This document shows positions 35,678-43,796 of a stretch of DNA of 64,000 nt, piece after piece. This DNA is from Clostridia bacterium. Lineage in GTDB: Bacteria; Bacillota; Clostridia; Oscillospirales; Acutalibacteraceae. Location of the stretch: assembly GCA_017466365.1 (NCBI GenBank), contig JAFTUG010000007.1, forward strand, positions 1-64,000, given 5' to 3'. The position numbers were made by a program, and so were the translations under genes. The notes under the pieces are model-generated. The model had not been told where the DNA came from and did no database searches. It saw only the letters and a list, made by a program, of their open reading frames with translations. Positions within the stretch are counted from its first letter, which is position 1, and each line of letters begins with the position of its first letter.

Positions 35678-35775
35678 TCGACAAAGGGGAGTCCGAATTG
35701 ACGGGCTGAGAGGCAGATGTTTTCTGCGACCCATTTAACCTGATCCTGATCATGCAGGCGTAGGGAATATAAGGT
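35678..35775 (+). promoter_or_regulatory. TPP riboswitch (THI element)
   Basis: The leader contains the conserved blocks of the TPP aptamer in order: GGGGAGTCC, GGGCTGAGAGG, GACCC, ACCTGATCCTGATCATGC and AGGCGTAGGGA. The variable P3 stem is small. It precedes a terminator hairpin and a four-gene uptake operon, so bound TPP should reduce expression. Confidence 0.95.
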
Positions 35776-35823
35776 CGCATTGTTTTTATGCAGCTGCAGA
35801 TGCATAATTTTTGATGTGTTTTA

Positions 35824-35857
35824 TTGCCCTTGCCGTATGACGGCGAGGGCAATTTTT
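35824..35857 (+). terminator. Expression-platform terminator of the TPP riboswitch
   Basis: TTGCCCTTGCCG / CGGCGAGGGCAA, 12-bp stem with one mismatch, followed by TTTTT. It lies between aptamer and first ribosome site, so transcription attenuation is the likely mechanism. Confidence 0.88.
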
Positions 35858-35873
35858 ATTTGGAGGAATCAAA

Positions 35874-36176
35874 ATGAAAGCAAGCGTTGCAATCCAGGTT
35901 TTACCTGCAGCAGAAAACACAGACGAACTTATCCGAATAGTTGATGAGGTTATAGACTATATAAAAAGCACGGGGCTGAACTACTATGTCGGCCCCTGCG
36001 AAACGGCAATTGAGGGCGAGGATTATGATGAACTTATGGATATCATCAAAGAATGCCAGCATGTCGCCATAAGAGCGGGCGCACCGAGGGTGTCGGCTTA
36101 TATCAAGGTTAATTATGAGCCGGAAGGAGAGATACTGACCATTGATAAAAAAGTCACAAAACACCATCAGAAATAA
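35874..36176 (+). CDS. Thiamine-binding protein, MTH1187/YkoF type (DUF77)
   Basis: A 100-residue protein of the MTH1187 family, a ferredoxin-like fold that forms tetramers and binds thiamine or its HMP moiety. ASVAIQVLPAAENTDELIRIVDEVIDYIKSTGLNYYVGPCETAIEG is the family core; the Tyr-Val-Gly-Pro-x-x-T segment (about 38-44) shapes the ligand site. It is the first gene after the TPP riboswitch and its last bases overlap the permease start. It may buffer or deliver the thiamine precursor in the cytoplasm. Confidence 0.9.
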   Translation: MKASVAIQVLPAAENTDELIRIVDEVIDYIKSTGLNYYVGPCETAIEGEDYDELMDIIKECQHVAIRAGAPRVSAYIKVNYEPEGEILTIDKKVTKHHQK

Positions 36177-36915
36177 GCTTCCCGCCGTAACGGCGGTAGC
36201 TCTTTTGCTGATCATATGGCAGCTTATTTGCTTGCTCGGACTCGTTCCGCAATATATGCTCCCCTCTCCCGTTGATGTTATAAAGGCTTTTATCAGCGAC
36301 CGCGAGCTTCTTTTCAAGAATTCGCTTATAACTCTTCAGGAAGCATTTGCAGGCCTTGCACTCGGAGTTTCAATAGGATTTTTTGCCGCAGTTCTCATGG
36401 ACAGATACGAAATTTTTTACAAAGCGTTTTATCCTGTTATGGTTATCACGCAAACTGTTCCGACTGTTGCAATAGCTCCGCTGCTTGTCCTGTGGTTCGG
36501 TTACGAGATGCTGCCGAAGATAATTCTTATTATTCTCTCAACCTTCTTTCCTGTTGCCGTAGGGCTTCTCGACGGCTTCAGAAGCGCAGATAAAGATGCA
36601 ATCGGACTGCTGCGTTCAATGGGAGCAAGCAACTCACAAATATTCCGATATATCAAATTTCCGTCCGCACTTCCGCAGCTTTTTTCCGCTTTAAGAATAA
36701 CCGTTGCCTACTCGATAGTGGGAGCGGTTATCAGCGAATGGCTCGGTGGCTTCGGAGGGCTCGGAGTATACATGACAAGAGTAAAAAAAGCATTTGCATT
36801 CGACAAAATGTTTGCGGTTATCTTTCTTATTTCCGCTATATCTCTTTTACTTATGGCTCTGGTTAACCTTGCGGAAAAGAAATTTATGCCGTACAGAAAA
36901 CTTAACAAAAAATAA
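36142..36915 (+). CDS. thiX: ABC transporter permease, thiamine-precursor (HMP) uptake
   Basis: A 257-residue inner-membrane permease of the binding-protein-dependent type (BPD_transp_1), with about six helices. The EAA-like loop (DKDAIGLLRSMGASNSQIFRYIKFPSALP, about 152-180) contacts the ATPase. The TTG start at 36142 overlaps the preceding gene by 35 bases; AAGGAG lies 11 bases upstream. Position between a TPP riboswitch and NMT1-like binding protein identifies the ThiXYZ-type system for hydroxymethylpyrimidine or a formylaminopyrimidine. Confidence 0.87.
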   Translation: MIKKSQNTIRNKLPAVTAVALLLIIWQLICLLGLVPQYMLPSPVDVIKAFISDRELLFKNSLITLQEAFAGLALGVSIGFFAAVLMDRYEIFYKAFYPVMVITQTVPTVAIAPLLVLWFGYEMLPKIILIILSTFFPVAVGLLDGFRSADKDAIGLLRSMGASNSQIFRYIKFPSALPQLFSALRITVAYSIVGAVISEWLGGFGGLGVYMTRVKKAFAFDKMFAVIFLISAISLLLMALVNLAEKKFMPYRKLNKK

Positions 36916-36929
36916 TCGAGGTTTAAATT

Positions 36930-37931
36930 ATGAAATATTTCAAAAAAATCACAGCGGTTTTAACTGTTGCCGCGCTCATTCTCTGCATGGCGGCATGCTC
37001 TGACAATAACAAAAAAACCGAAAACGAAAAGATTACATTCGTTCTGGACTGGACTCCGAACACAAATCACACGGGACTTTATGCAGCAATTGAAAAAGGA
37101 TATTTTTCCGATGCAGGAATAGATGTTGAGGTTGTCCAGCCTCCCGAGGGCGGAGCGGAAATGCTTGTAGGCTCGGGCAAAGCTCAATTCGGCGTATCAT
37201 TTCAGGATTCCATGGCAACGGCATTAATCGGAGAGGATGCATTGCCGATAACCGCTGTTGCAGCTGTTATTCAACATAACACATCAGGAATTATTTCACG
37301 AAAAGGCGAAGGAATGAATTCCCCTAAAGGACTTGAAGGACACAAATATGCAACATGGGATTCGCCCGTTGAAAAAGCAACCATAAAGCAGGTTATGGAG
37401 GCAGAAGGCGGAGATTTTTCAAAGGTTAAGCTTATCCCCTCAACAGTTACGGATGAGGTTTCGGCATTGCAAAGCAAATCAGTTGATGCCATCTGGATTT
37501 TCTATGCATGGGCAGGTGTTGCATGTGAGGTTGCGGAGCTTGAGACGGATTATTTCGCTTTTGCGGATATAGACCCCGTATTCGATTATTACACACCCGT
37601 CATAATTTCCAACAACACTTATCTTGAAGAAAATCCCGAAACGGCAAAGGCCTTTCTCTCCGCACTTGCAAAAGGATATGAGTTTGCAATTGAAAATCCC
37701 AAGGATGCGGCAGATATCCTGATGAATGCCGCGCCCGAGCTCAAGAGCAACTCGGAGCTTGTTTATGAAAGCCAGAAATACCTTGCCGAGCAATATAAAG
37801 CCGAGTGCAGCCGTTGGGGTGAGTTCGATGAAGAACGCTGGGCAGGCTTCTATCGCTGGCTCAATGAAAAAGAGCTTCTTGACGGTAAGCTTGACCCTTA
37901 CAAAGGCTTCAGCAACGCCTATATTGAATGA
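36930..37931 (+). CDS. thiY: ABC substrate-binding lipoprotein, NMT1/THI5-like
   Basis: A 333-residue lipoprotein: basic start, hydrophobic core, lipobox LCMAACS (lipidated Cys at about residue 23). The mature part starts ITFVLDWTPNTNHTGLYAAIEKGYFSDAGIDVEVV, the signature of the NMT1/THI5-like pyrimidine-binding family, and GSGKAQFGVSFQDSM follows (about 86-100). It captures the thiamine pyrimidine precursor for the adjacent permease and ATPase. The stop overlaps the ATPase start (ATGA). Confidence 0.93.
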   Translation: MKYFKKITAVLTVAALILCMAACSDNNKKTENEKITFVLDWTPNTNHTGLYAAIEKGYFSDAGIDVEVVQPPEGGAEMLVGSGKAQFGVSFQDSMATALIGEDALPITAVAAVIQHNTSGIISRKGEGMNSPKGLEGHKYATWDSPVEKATIKQVMEAEGGDFSKVKLIPSTVTDEVSALQSKSVDAIWIFYAWAGVACEVAELETDYFAFADIDPVFDYYTPVIISNNTYLEENPETAKAFLSALAKGYEFAIENPKDAADILMNAAPELKSNSELVYESQKYLAEQYKAECSRWGEFDEERWAGFYRWLNEKELLDGKLDPYKGFSNAYIE

Positions 37932-38668
37932 TTATGGAAAAGCTTGAAATCAAAGGTGTAAGCAAGTCATTCGACGGCAAAAAAATAATCGATGATATTT
38001 CGTTATCTCTCGGTCAAGGCGAAATTGTGAGCCTTCTCGGAGTAAGCGGCGGCGGTAAAACCACACTTTTCAACATCATTTCAGGGCTTACACAGCCTGA
38101 TTGCGGAAAAGTTTACCTGAACGGCGAGGACATAACAGGCACATCGGGAAAAATCAGCTACATGATGCAGAAGGATTTGCTTTTACCTTACCGCACGGTT
38201 ATTGATAACGTTGCCCTTCCGCTTCTTCTGAAAGGCGAAAAGAAAAAGCCGGCAAGAGAGAAAGCTTCACTGCTGTTCGGAGACTTCGGACTTGAAGGCA
38301 CTCAAAAGAAATATCCCGCCCAGCTTTCAGGCGGGATGAAACAAAGAGCTGCGCTTCTTCGTACATATCTGTTTTCAAAAGATGTTGCTCTGCTTGATGA
38401 ACCGTTTTCTGCACTTGACACACTCACCAAAGCCTCGGTTCACCGCTGGTATCTTGATGTTATGGAAAAAATAAAGCTTTCAACCTTTTTCATAACTCAC
38501 GATATAGATGAAGCAATTCTGCTTTCTGACAGAATATATCTCCTCTCGGGCACACCCGGCAGAATAACCGACGAAATAATCATCGAACAGCCCAGACCGA
38601 GACCTGATGACTTTAACCTGACCGAAGAATTCCTCGGATATAAAAAGAGAATTCTCAACAGCCTCTAA
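37928..38668 (+). CDS. thiZ: ABC transporter ATP-binding protein, thiamine-precursor uptake
   Basis: A 246-residue ATPase. Walker A GVSGGGKTT (38-46), Q-loop MMQKDLLLPYRT, signature LSGGMKQR (about 134-141), Walker B VALLDEPF and the switch THDIDEA are all present. The sequence fits the SsuB/TauB/ThiZ group. It is the last gene of the TPP-controlled operon and is coupled to the binding protein by a 4-base overlap. Its 3' end overlaps the convergent membrane-protein gene by 4 bases, so no terminator fits between them. Confidence 0.92.
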   Translation: MIMEKLEIKGVSKSFDGKKIIDDISLSLGQGEIVSLLGVSGGGKTTLFNIISGLTQPDCGKVYLNGEDITGTSGKISYMMQKDLLLPYRTVIDNVALPLLLKGEKKKPAREKASLLFGDFGLEGTQKKYPAQLSGGMKQRAALLRTYLFSKDVALLDEPFSALDTLTKASVHRWYLDVMEKIKLSTFFITHDIDEAILLSDRIYLLSGTPGRITDEIIIEQPRPRPDDFNLTEEFLGYKKRILNSL

Positions 38669-39381
38669 TTCAGAAAATAGCACATAAGGCTTTGTTTATA
38701 ATACGGTATTACAAACAGCATCGGCACAATACCCAAACACAGCAAAATCCACGGCAAAAAACCGAGCTTGAAAAGCAGAATATCCGTAAGGCGGCCTTCG
38801 GTTTTTCTTATACTCTCTCCTATTGCATCAAATATTCCGAAATCCTTATAGCAGGCAAGATAGAATGCGGATTTTGAGTATCGCTGAATAAAAATAAGAT
38901 AAAAAACAAAACCGGATAATGCGAGAAAAGCTATTGCCGCCGAAACAACATAAGATGCCTTAACGCTGACCGAATTCTCCTTCAGATACGCAACAAAAAG
39001 CCACAATGCCGTTGCGGGTACAGCTTCAAAAGCTGCAAGCCAAAAGGATTTAAGGCAAAACAAAACGGAATAGAAAAGCAGAGCTTTTCCCGTACCCGAA
39101 AAACCGAGTTTTGCAGAATCTGAATTGAATTTGCCCTTTGCAAGCATGAGGTGCTTTATTTCAAGCCGAAGCCTTGCAGGTGCCGTAATCACAGCAAAAG
39201 CCAAAAGCGACAAAACCGAGAAAGCAACAGAAAAATGCTTTGCACCGATAAACGTATTAATCGCCGAATTGCATAGCGAAAAAACAAACACCGAAAATAT
39301 TATTAGAGTTAAAAGCGGAAGTATTTTAAGATGTGCGCCGCTTAAGGCAAGTCTTGCGGAAAGCTTTATTCGGGAATGCAT
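38665..39381 (-). CDS. Membrane protein of unknown function (DUF975-like)
   Basis: A 238-residue protein with about five hydrophobic helices (about 20-42, 50-68, 98-125, 140-165, 205-228). The pattern near the end (FIQRYSKSAFYLACYKDFGIFDAIGESI ... KLGFLPWILLC ... PYYKQSLMCYF) recalls DUF975 proteins, whose last helix ends in a PYY-x-x-x motif. The function is unknown. A weak GGTGAT site precedes the ATG. It is convergent with thiZ and ends within 4 bases of it. A bidirectional terminator lies beyond its 5' end. Confidence 0.7.
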   Translation of the reverse strand: MHSRIKLSARLALSGAHLKILPLLTLIIFSVFVFSLCNSAINTFIGAKHFSVAFSVLSLLAFAVITAPARLRLEIKHLMLAKGKFNSDSAKLGFSGTGKALLFYSVLFCLKSFWLAAFEAVPATALWLFVAYLKENSVSVKASYVVSAAIAFLALSGFVFYLIFIQRYSKSAFYLACYKDFGIFDAIGESIRKTEGRLTDILLFKLGFLPWILLCLGIVPMLFVIPYYKQSLMCYFLN

Positions 39382-39392
39382 ATTATCACCAT

Positions 39393-39434
39393 AAAAAATA
39401 ATCGGAGAACATTTTCGTTCCCCGATTATTTTTT
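39393..39434. terminator. Terminator of the secreted hydrolase gene
   Basis: AAAAAATAATCGGAGAAC / GTTCCCCGATTATTTTTT, a long stem with one mismatch and A/T runs on both sides, 30 bases from the hydrolase stop codon (minus strand). Confidence 0.85.
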
Positions 39435-39463
39435 ATGTTTTTTTGTAAATTATGAATTTTTTA

Positions 39464-41014
39464 TTATAAACCGATAAATTCTCTGCAATCATCAAGGAAT
39501 GAGAATATTTTGTCTGTTACCGGAAGAACGTATTTTTCAAGCTTATTATAGAATGAATCGCCTTCTTCAAACTCGGGTGCCTTGTCACCTTTTGCAAAGT
39601 TGCCCATGGGAATCATGCGGAGATTGGGCTTATCGTTCTGAAGGAACTGCGTATACATGGGATTTGACCATACATCATAATATTCATCGGAATACATGAA
39701 CCAATAATACATCTCCATAATGCCGTCATGGGCATTTGAATGAAGCATATCCTTGATAAACCATGTATGCTCGGGAAGAATGCAGGTTGAGGCATCAATT
39801 ACACCGTCGGGTGAAAGATGGTTGTGACCGCAGTCTGTGCAAGCCTGTTTATAATCTTCGCCGAGAGTTTCTCCGATAAGTGCAACGGTTGCGCCTGCAG
39901 AAGCATATTTTGTGTCAACGGTTGCATCGCTGTTGTTATCCATATTTTCAACAAGAGGAGTTCTCTGAATATTGTAACCTGCAACAATCATAATGCGAAC
40001 TCCGTCATCGATTGCGCCGTTGAGGATTTCGTCTGCTCTCTGCTGAATCTGATAATGATAGTAGTCTGCCTTTTTAATGAGACCTGCCTGTGTTTCAGGG
40101 TCAAGATTTATCTTTTTTGCCTCCTCATAGGAACAATCCGGCACAAATGCCCAAAGTCCGAGAAGGGTTCCGAAAACCGGAGTAAGAAGCTCATCAAAAA
40201 CTCTTGTCTGAAGCTGATCGAGAACAAGCTCGCCTGCGAAAAGAACAACATCAACAAGTCCGCTGTAATAAAGAGCATTAAAAAGTGCCCAAAGAAGGGT
40301 ATCCTCTGCAGTAAAAGGAGGATAGCCGTCTGTTGCATAATCAAGAAGAGCTCTTGCATCAAGCTTTAACTTCCTGCTCAAAAGGTCGCCGGCAACATCT
40401 GTTCCGAGAAGAGGGCAGCTCTGGAAAATGCATGCATCAACATCGTCGTGGCCGTATTCATTGAAATATGAAAGGGTCACAACACCGCCCATTGATGAAG
40501 CACGGAAATTTACCTGATCGTGACCTGTGAGTTCTTTTACATGATTAACAAAATCATCAAGCTGACCTGCAACCTCAACGGGATCAAGGCGCCAATCATA
40601 ATGGAAATAATACTGGTCACCCTTGCCGTGGTTTGTTTCGGTGGGAAGATCGATAATAACATCAACATTCTCGGCGGAATTGCCGTTGCCGTCAAGAGCC
40701 ATCGCTCCGAATGCTTCGTATACAGACTCAATCAAAGCATCGCCCAAAGCTGTGAAGTCTCTTGTAAAAACAGCAGGAACAAGCGAGGGAAGAACCTTAA
40801 ATACGATTTTAATAATTGATTCTGTAGTGGGTCTGAAAATAGTCCTCTCATTTTCGGCACCGGGATTTTCATAGATATCTATATTACCGAGAGGACCAAC
40901 ATAAATAGTGGGCAACACTCCGCAGTTACATTTACCGCTTGCCGCAGATGCAGCAGGTGCAAGAACAGAAAAAATCATAATTACCGAAAGAATTAACGCG
41001 ATTAACTTTTTCAC
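39464..41014 (-). CDS. Secreted LCAT-like alpha/beta hydrolase
   Basis: A 516-residue exported enzyme. The signal peptide has a classic AxA cleavage site (APAASAAS, about 20-27). The mature part includes the HYDWRLDPVEVAGQLDDFV segment (about 148-166), which resembles the YDWR region of lecithin:cholesterol acyltransferases and group XV lipases. The nucleophile elbow is ASSMGGVV (Ser about 184) instead of GHSMGG. An Asp and a His (SNAHDGIMEMYYW, about 440) are candidates for the remaining triad. It probably acts on an ester or lipid outside the cell. The start is GTG with AAAGG 8 bases upstream. Confidence 0.8.
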   Translation of the reverse strand: MKKLIALILSVIMIFSVLAPAASAASGKCNCGVLPTIYVGPLGNIDIYENPGAENERTIFRPTTESIIKIVFKVLPSLVPAVFTRDFTALGDALIESVYEAFGAMALDGNGNSAENVDVIIDLPTETNHGKGDQYYFHYDWRLDPVEVAGQLDDFVNHVKELTGHDQVNFRASSMGGVVTLSYFNEYGHDDVDACIFQSCPLLGTDVAGDLLSRKLKLDARALLDYATDGYPPFTAEDTLLWALFNALYYSGLVDVVLFAGELVLDQLQTRVFDELLTPVFGTLLGLWAFVPDCSYEEAKKINLDPETQAGLIKKADYYHYQIQQRADEILNGAIDDGVRIMIVAGYNIQRTPLVENMDNNSDATVDTKYASAGATVALIGETLGEDYKQACTDCGHNHLSPDGVIDASTCILPEHTWFIKDMLHSNAHDGIMEMYYWFMYSDEYYDVWSNPMYTQFLQNDKPNLRMIPMGNFAKGDKAPEFEEGDSFYNKLEKYVLPVTDKIFSFLDDCREFIGL

Positions 41015-41046
41015 AAAATCAACCTTTCATTTTTAATTTCCTCTTA

Positions 41047-41075
41047 AGTTTATCACAATATTACCAAATTCTCAA
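41047..41075 (-). promoter_or_regulatory. Promoter of the secreted hydrolase gene
   Basis: The minus strand reads TTGAGA, 17-base spacer, TAAACT, 32 bases before the GTG. Confidence 0.6.
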
Positions 41076-41121
41076 CATAAATTTTATCTATATTATAAAT
41101 TAATTATTTTCTATATAATAT

Positions 41122-41151
41122 TGCAAAATATAATGCCTTTGTGTTACAATA
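41122..41151 (+). promoter_or_regulatory. Possible promoter of the YfcC-type carrier operon
   Basis: TTGCAA, 18-base spacer, TACAAT. Several other AT-rich hexamers lie nearby, so the exact site is uncertain. Confidence 0.5.
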
Positions 41152-41203
41152 GCGCAAAGTGGGAGGATATCCCCTTTTGGGTTGATTTGGAGGAATGATA
41201 GAA

Positions 41204-42643
41204 TTGAACAAAACCGAAAATAACCAAGCCGGTCTTTCGATTAACAAAAAGACCATTATCCTCATATGTATACTTCTTGCAGGAATAATGGCGTTTGCAG
41301 GTGTGCTGACGCAGGTTTTGCCCAGAGGCATTTATGAAACCAACCCTGACGGCACCGTAATTAACGGAACATACACCGAAATTGAGGATAAGCTTCCGAT
41401 ATGGAAAATAATCCTTGCACCCATTCTTGTTTTCGGAACGGATACTGCGCTGACGGGTGCGGGAATAATCCTTATGATAACTCTCATCGGCGGAACATTC
41501 CTGATTCTTGATAAATGCAGCGTGTTAAAATATATAATGGCAATTATTATTGAAAAATTCGGTGCAAAAAAATATCTGCTGCTCAATGTTATGGTTCTTG
41601 CATGCATGCTTTTAAGCTCTACGGCCGGTATCCTTGAAGAATCGGTAACTCTTGTTCCGATTTCCGTTGCAATTGCTCTTGCACTCGGCTGGGATTCATT
41701 TGTAGGCCTCGGAATGAGCCTTATAGCTATCGCCTTCGGATTTACTGCCGCAACATTTAATCCGTTTAATGTTGTTACCGTTCAGAAAATGGCTGATATC
41801 CCTGTATTTTCAGGAATAGGCTACAGGATTCTTGTTTTTATTGTTGTTTATGCTGTTCTTGCAGGATTTTTAACTGTTTATGCAAAGAGAATCGAGAAAA
41901 ACCCTCAAAAATCTATTTGCTATGAAACAGACATCGCTCTGCGTGAGAAATTCAGCCTCGGCGACAGCATGGGAATCCTTCAAAATCCTCAAATAAAAAA
42001 AGCATCAAAGGCTTTTATCTTCTGCCTTCTTGGCGTAGTTATCGGAATTATCCTTGACTTTGCATTAAGTGCGGAAGGCATGGTTTCTCTCCCTTGCATG
42101 GCAGTTCTTTTCACGGTCGGCGGCATACTTGCGGGTTATTTTTCGGGACTCCGAGGAAAAAGGCTTCTCAAAAGCTTCGGCGAAGGAATAAAAACCGTTG
42201 CTCCGATTATACCGATTATCGTTATTATTCTTTCGATTACATATATACTTGATCAGGGCAACATTATCCCCACCATTCTTAATTTTGTCTATAATCTCCT
42301 GCAGGGAGTTTCACCCTATGCGGCAATACTGATGCTCTTTGCATTTATTGTTATCCTTGAATTTTTCGTAGGCAGCGGCACTGCAAAAGCATTCCTAATA
42401 ATGCCGATTGTTCTTCCTCTTGCCGATATGGTTAATGTCAGCAGGCAGGCGGTCACTCTTACATTCTGCCTCGGCGACGGCTTCACAAATCTGCTCTACC
42501 CCACCAGCGGAATTATGATTGTTGCAATAGGCATTGTCAATATAACTTACGGCAAATGGCTGAAATTCTCATGGAAGCTTTTTGCACTTGAAGGCATTGT
42601 TTCCGTTGCGCTCATGCTTCTTGCAATTGCAATTAACTATTAA
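41204..42643 (+). CDS. YfcC-family membrane carrier
   Basis: A 479-residue protein with about 12 hydrophobic helices, of the YfcC family (related to DcuC/AbgT-type ion-coupled carriers). ILEESVTLVPISVAIALALGWDSFVGLGMSLIAIAFGFTAATFNPFNVVTVQKMADIP (about 140-200) holds the family core, and GSGTAKAFLIMPIVLPLADMV is the matching loop in the second half. Family members are suggested to carry amino acids, arginine/ornithine or C4-dicarboxylates. The TTG at 41204 is preferred because GGAGG lies 10 bases upstream; an ATG at 41195 is only 1 base from it. A metallophosphoesterase gene follows 12 bases later. Confidence 0.85.
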   Translation: MNKTENNQAGLSINKKTIILICILLAGIMAFAGVLTQVLPRGIYETNPDGTVINGTYTEIEDKLPIWKIILAPILVFGTDTALTGAGIILMITLIGGTFLILDKCSVLKYIMAIIIEKFGAKKYLLLNVMVLACMLLSSTAGILEESVTLVPISVAIALALGWDSFVGLGMSLIAIAFGFTAATFNPFNVVTVQKMADIPVFSGIGYRILVFIVVYAVLAGFLTVYAKRIEKNPQKSICYETDIALREKFSLGDSMGILQNPQIKKASKAFIFCLLGVVIGIILDFALSAEGMVSLPCMAVLFTVGGILAGYFSGLRGKRLLKSFGEGIKTVAPIIPIIVIILSITYILDQGNIIPTILNFVYNLLQGVSPYAAILMLFAFIVILEFFVGSGTAKAFLIMPIVLPLADMVNVSRQAVTLTFCLGDGFTNLLYPTSGIMIVAIGIVNITYGKWLKFSWKLFALEGIVSVALMLLAIAINY

Positions 42644-42655
42644 TAAGGTGATAAA

Positions 42656-43795
42656 ATGAAACTTAAGTTTAACTCCGACGGCAAATTCAAAATTTTGCTT
42701 TTCGGTGATATCCATGAATACTATGATTATGAAACAAGTCCGAATTTCAAGGATATGCAGAAGCTGATGAATGCTGCTCTTGATGAATACAAGCCCGATT
42801 TATGCGTGCTTCTCGGCGATAACTGCAGTTCCGAACATATTGCGGATAAGCCCGAGGATTTCAAAAAAATGGTTGAGGCACTCGTAAAACCGATAACAAG
42901 CAGAGGTATTCCCGTTGCATCCGTTCTCGGAAACCATGAACATGACTATGGCCATGAGGATGAGGTTGTTGCAATTTACAACAGCTTTGAAAATGTTATC
43001 ATGCGTAACGATGCTCCTGCTGAAATCACAGGCAACGCAAACTTCAAGGAGCTTATTTATTCTTCCGATGGAGAAAAGCCCGTTTTCTGCCTTTGGTTTA
43101 TCGATTCAAACAACTGCCACGAAAACAGAGATATCTCTCATTACGACTATGTGCATACCGATCAGATTGAGTGGTTTGAAAAAGAATGTAAAAAGCTTAA
43201 AGAAATGAACGGCGGCAAACCGATGCCCTCATTTATTTTTCAGCATACACCCGTTCCCGAAGAATATGAGCTTCTCCGCAAGGCACATTTTTGGGAGCTT
43301 CCCATCGCCAAAAGAGGCTTTAATTCTCACAGCAAAACACTTTATGTAGGCAAAAAAGGAACGGAAGGCTATGTAGGTGAAGGACCTTGCTCACCCGATG
43401 TCAACAACGGTCAGTTTGCAAGCTGGAAGAAGGTTGGCGGAATACTCGGCGCTTTCTTCGGGCATGACCACCTCAACGATTTTTCGGGTTATCACGACGG
43501 CATTTTTATGGCACAGCACAAAACCGCAGGCTTCCGTGCATATACGGACGGCTGCCGCACATGCGTAAGACTTGTTACGATAGACGAGAAAAATCCCGAA
43601 AAATTCACACACGAGCTTAAACGTTTCAAAGAATTCGGACTCAAATGCGAATGCCTCAGCCCGATTTTCAGAACCATCTCTGACAGACAGAGTCTTTTGC
43701 TTCACATAGCAGGATATGCCGCCGCAGGTCTTGCAGGCGCAGGTACTCTGACATTCGCAATCATAAAACTTATTGAATATTTCGGAGGTAAATAA
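42656..43795 (+). CDS. Metallophosphoesterase with C-terminal membrane anchor
   Basis: A 379-residue calcineurin-like phosphoesterase. Metal motifs are in order: FGDIHEYY (Asp, His), LLGDNCSSEH (GDNC for GDxx), LGNHEHDYG (GNHE), FQHTPV and GHDHLND (GHxH). The C-terminus has a hydrophobic helix (about 347-370) that would anchor it to the membrane with the enzyme probably facing the cytoplasm, since no signal peptide is present. Architecture recalls purple acid phosphatase-like or DevT proteins. It lies between a YfcC carrier and an MFS transporter with 12- and 1-base gaps, so they form one operon. Confidence 0.87.
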   Translation: MKLKFNSDGKFKILLFGDIHEYYDYETSPNFKDMQKLMNAALDEYKPDLCVLLGDNCSSEHIADKPEDFKKMVEALVKPITSRGIPVASVLGNHEHDYGHEDEVVAIYNSFENVIMRNDAPAEITGNANFKELIYSSDGEKPVFCLWFIDSNNCHENRDISHYDYVHTDQIEWFEKECKKLKEMNGGKPMPSFIFQHTPVPEEYELLRKAHFWELPIAKRGFNSHSKTLYVGKKGTEGYVGEGPCSPDVNNGQFASWKKVGGILGAFFGHDHLNDFSGYHDGIFMAQHKTAGFRAYTDGCRTCVRLVTIDEKNPEKFTHELKRFKEFGLKCECLSPIFRTISDRQSLLLHIAGYAAAGLAGAGTLTFAIIKLIEYFGGK

Positions 43796-43796
43796 A

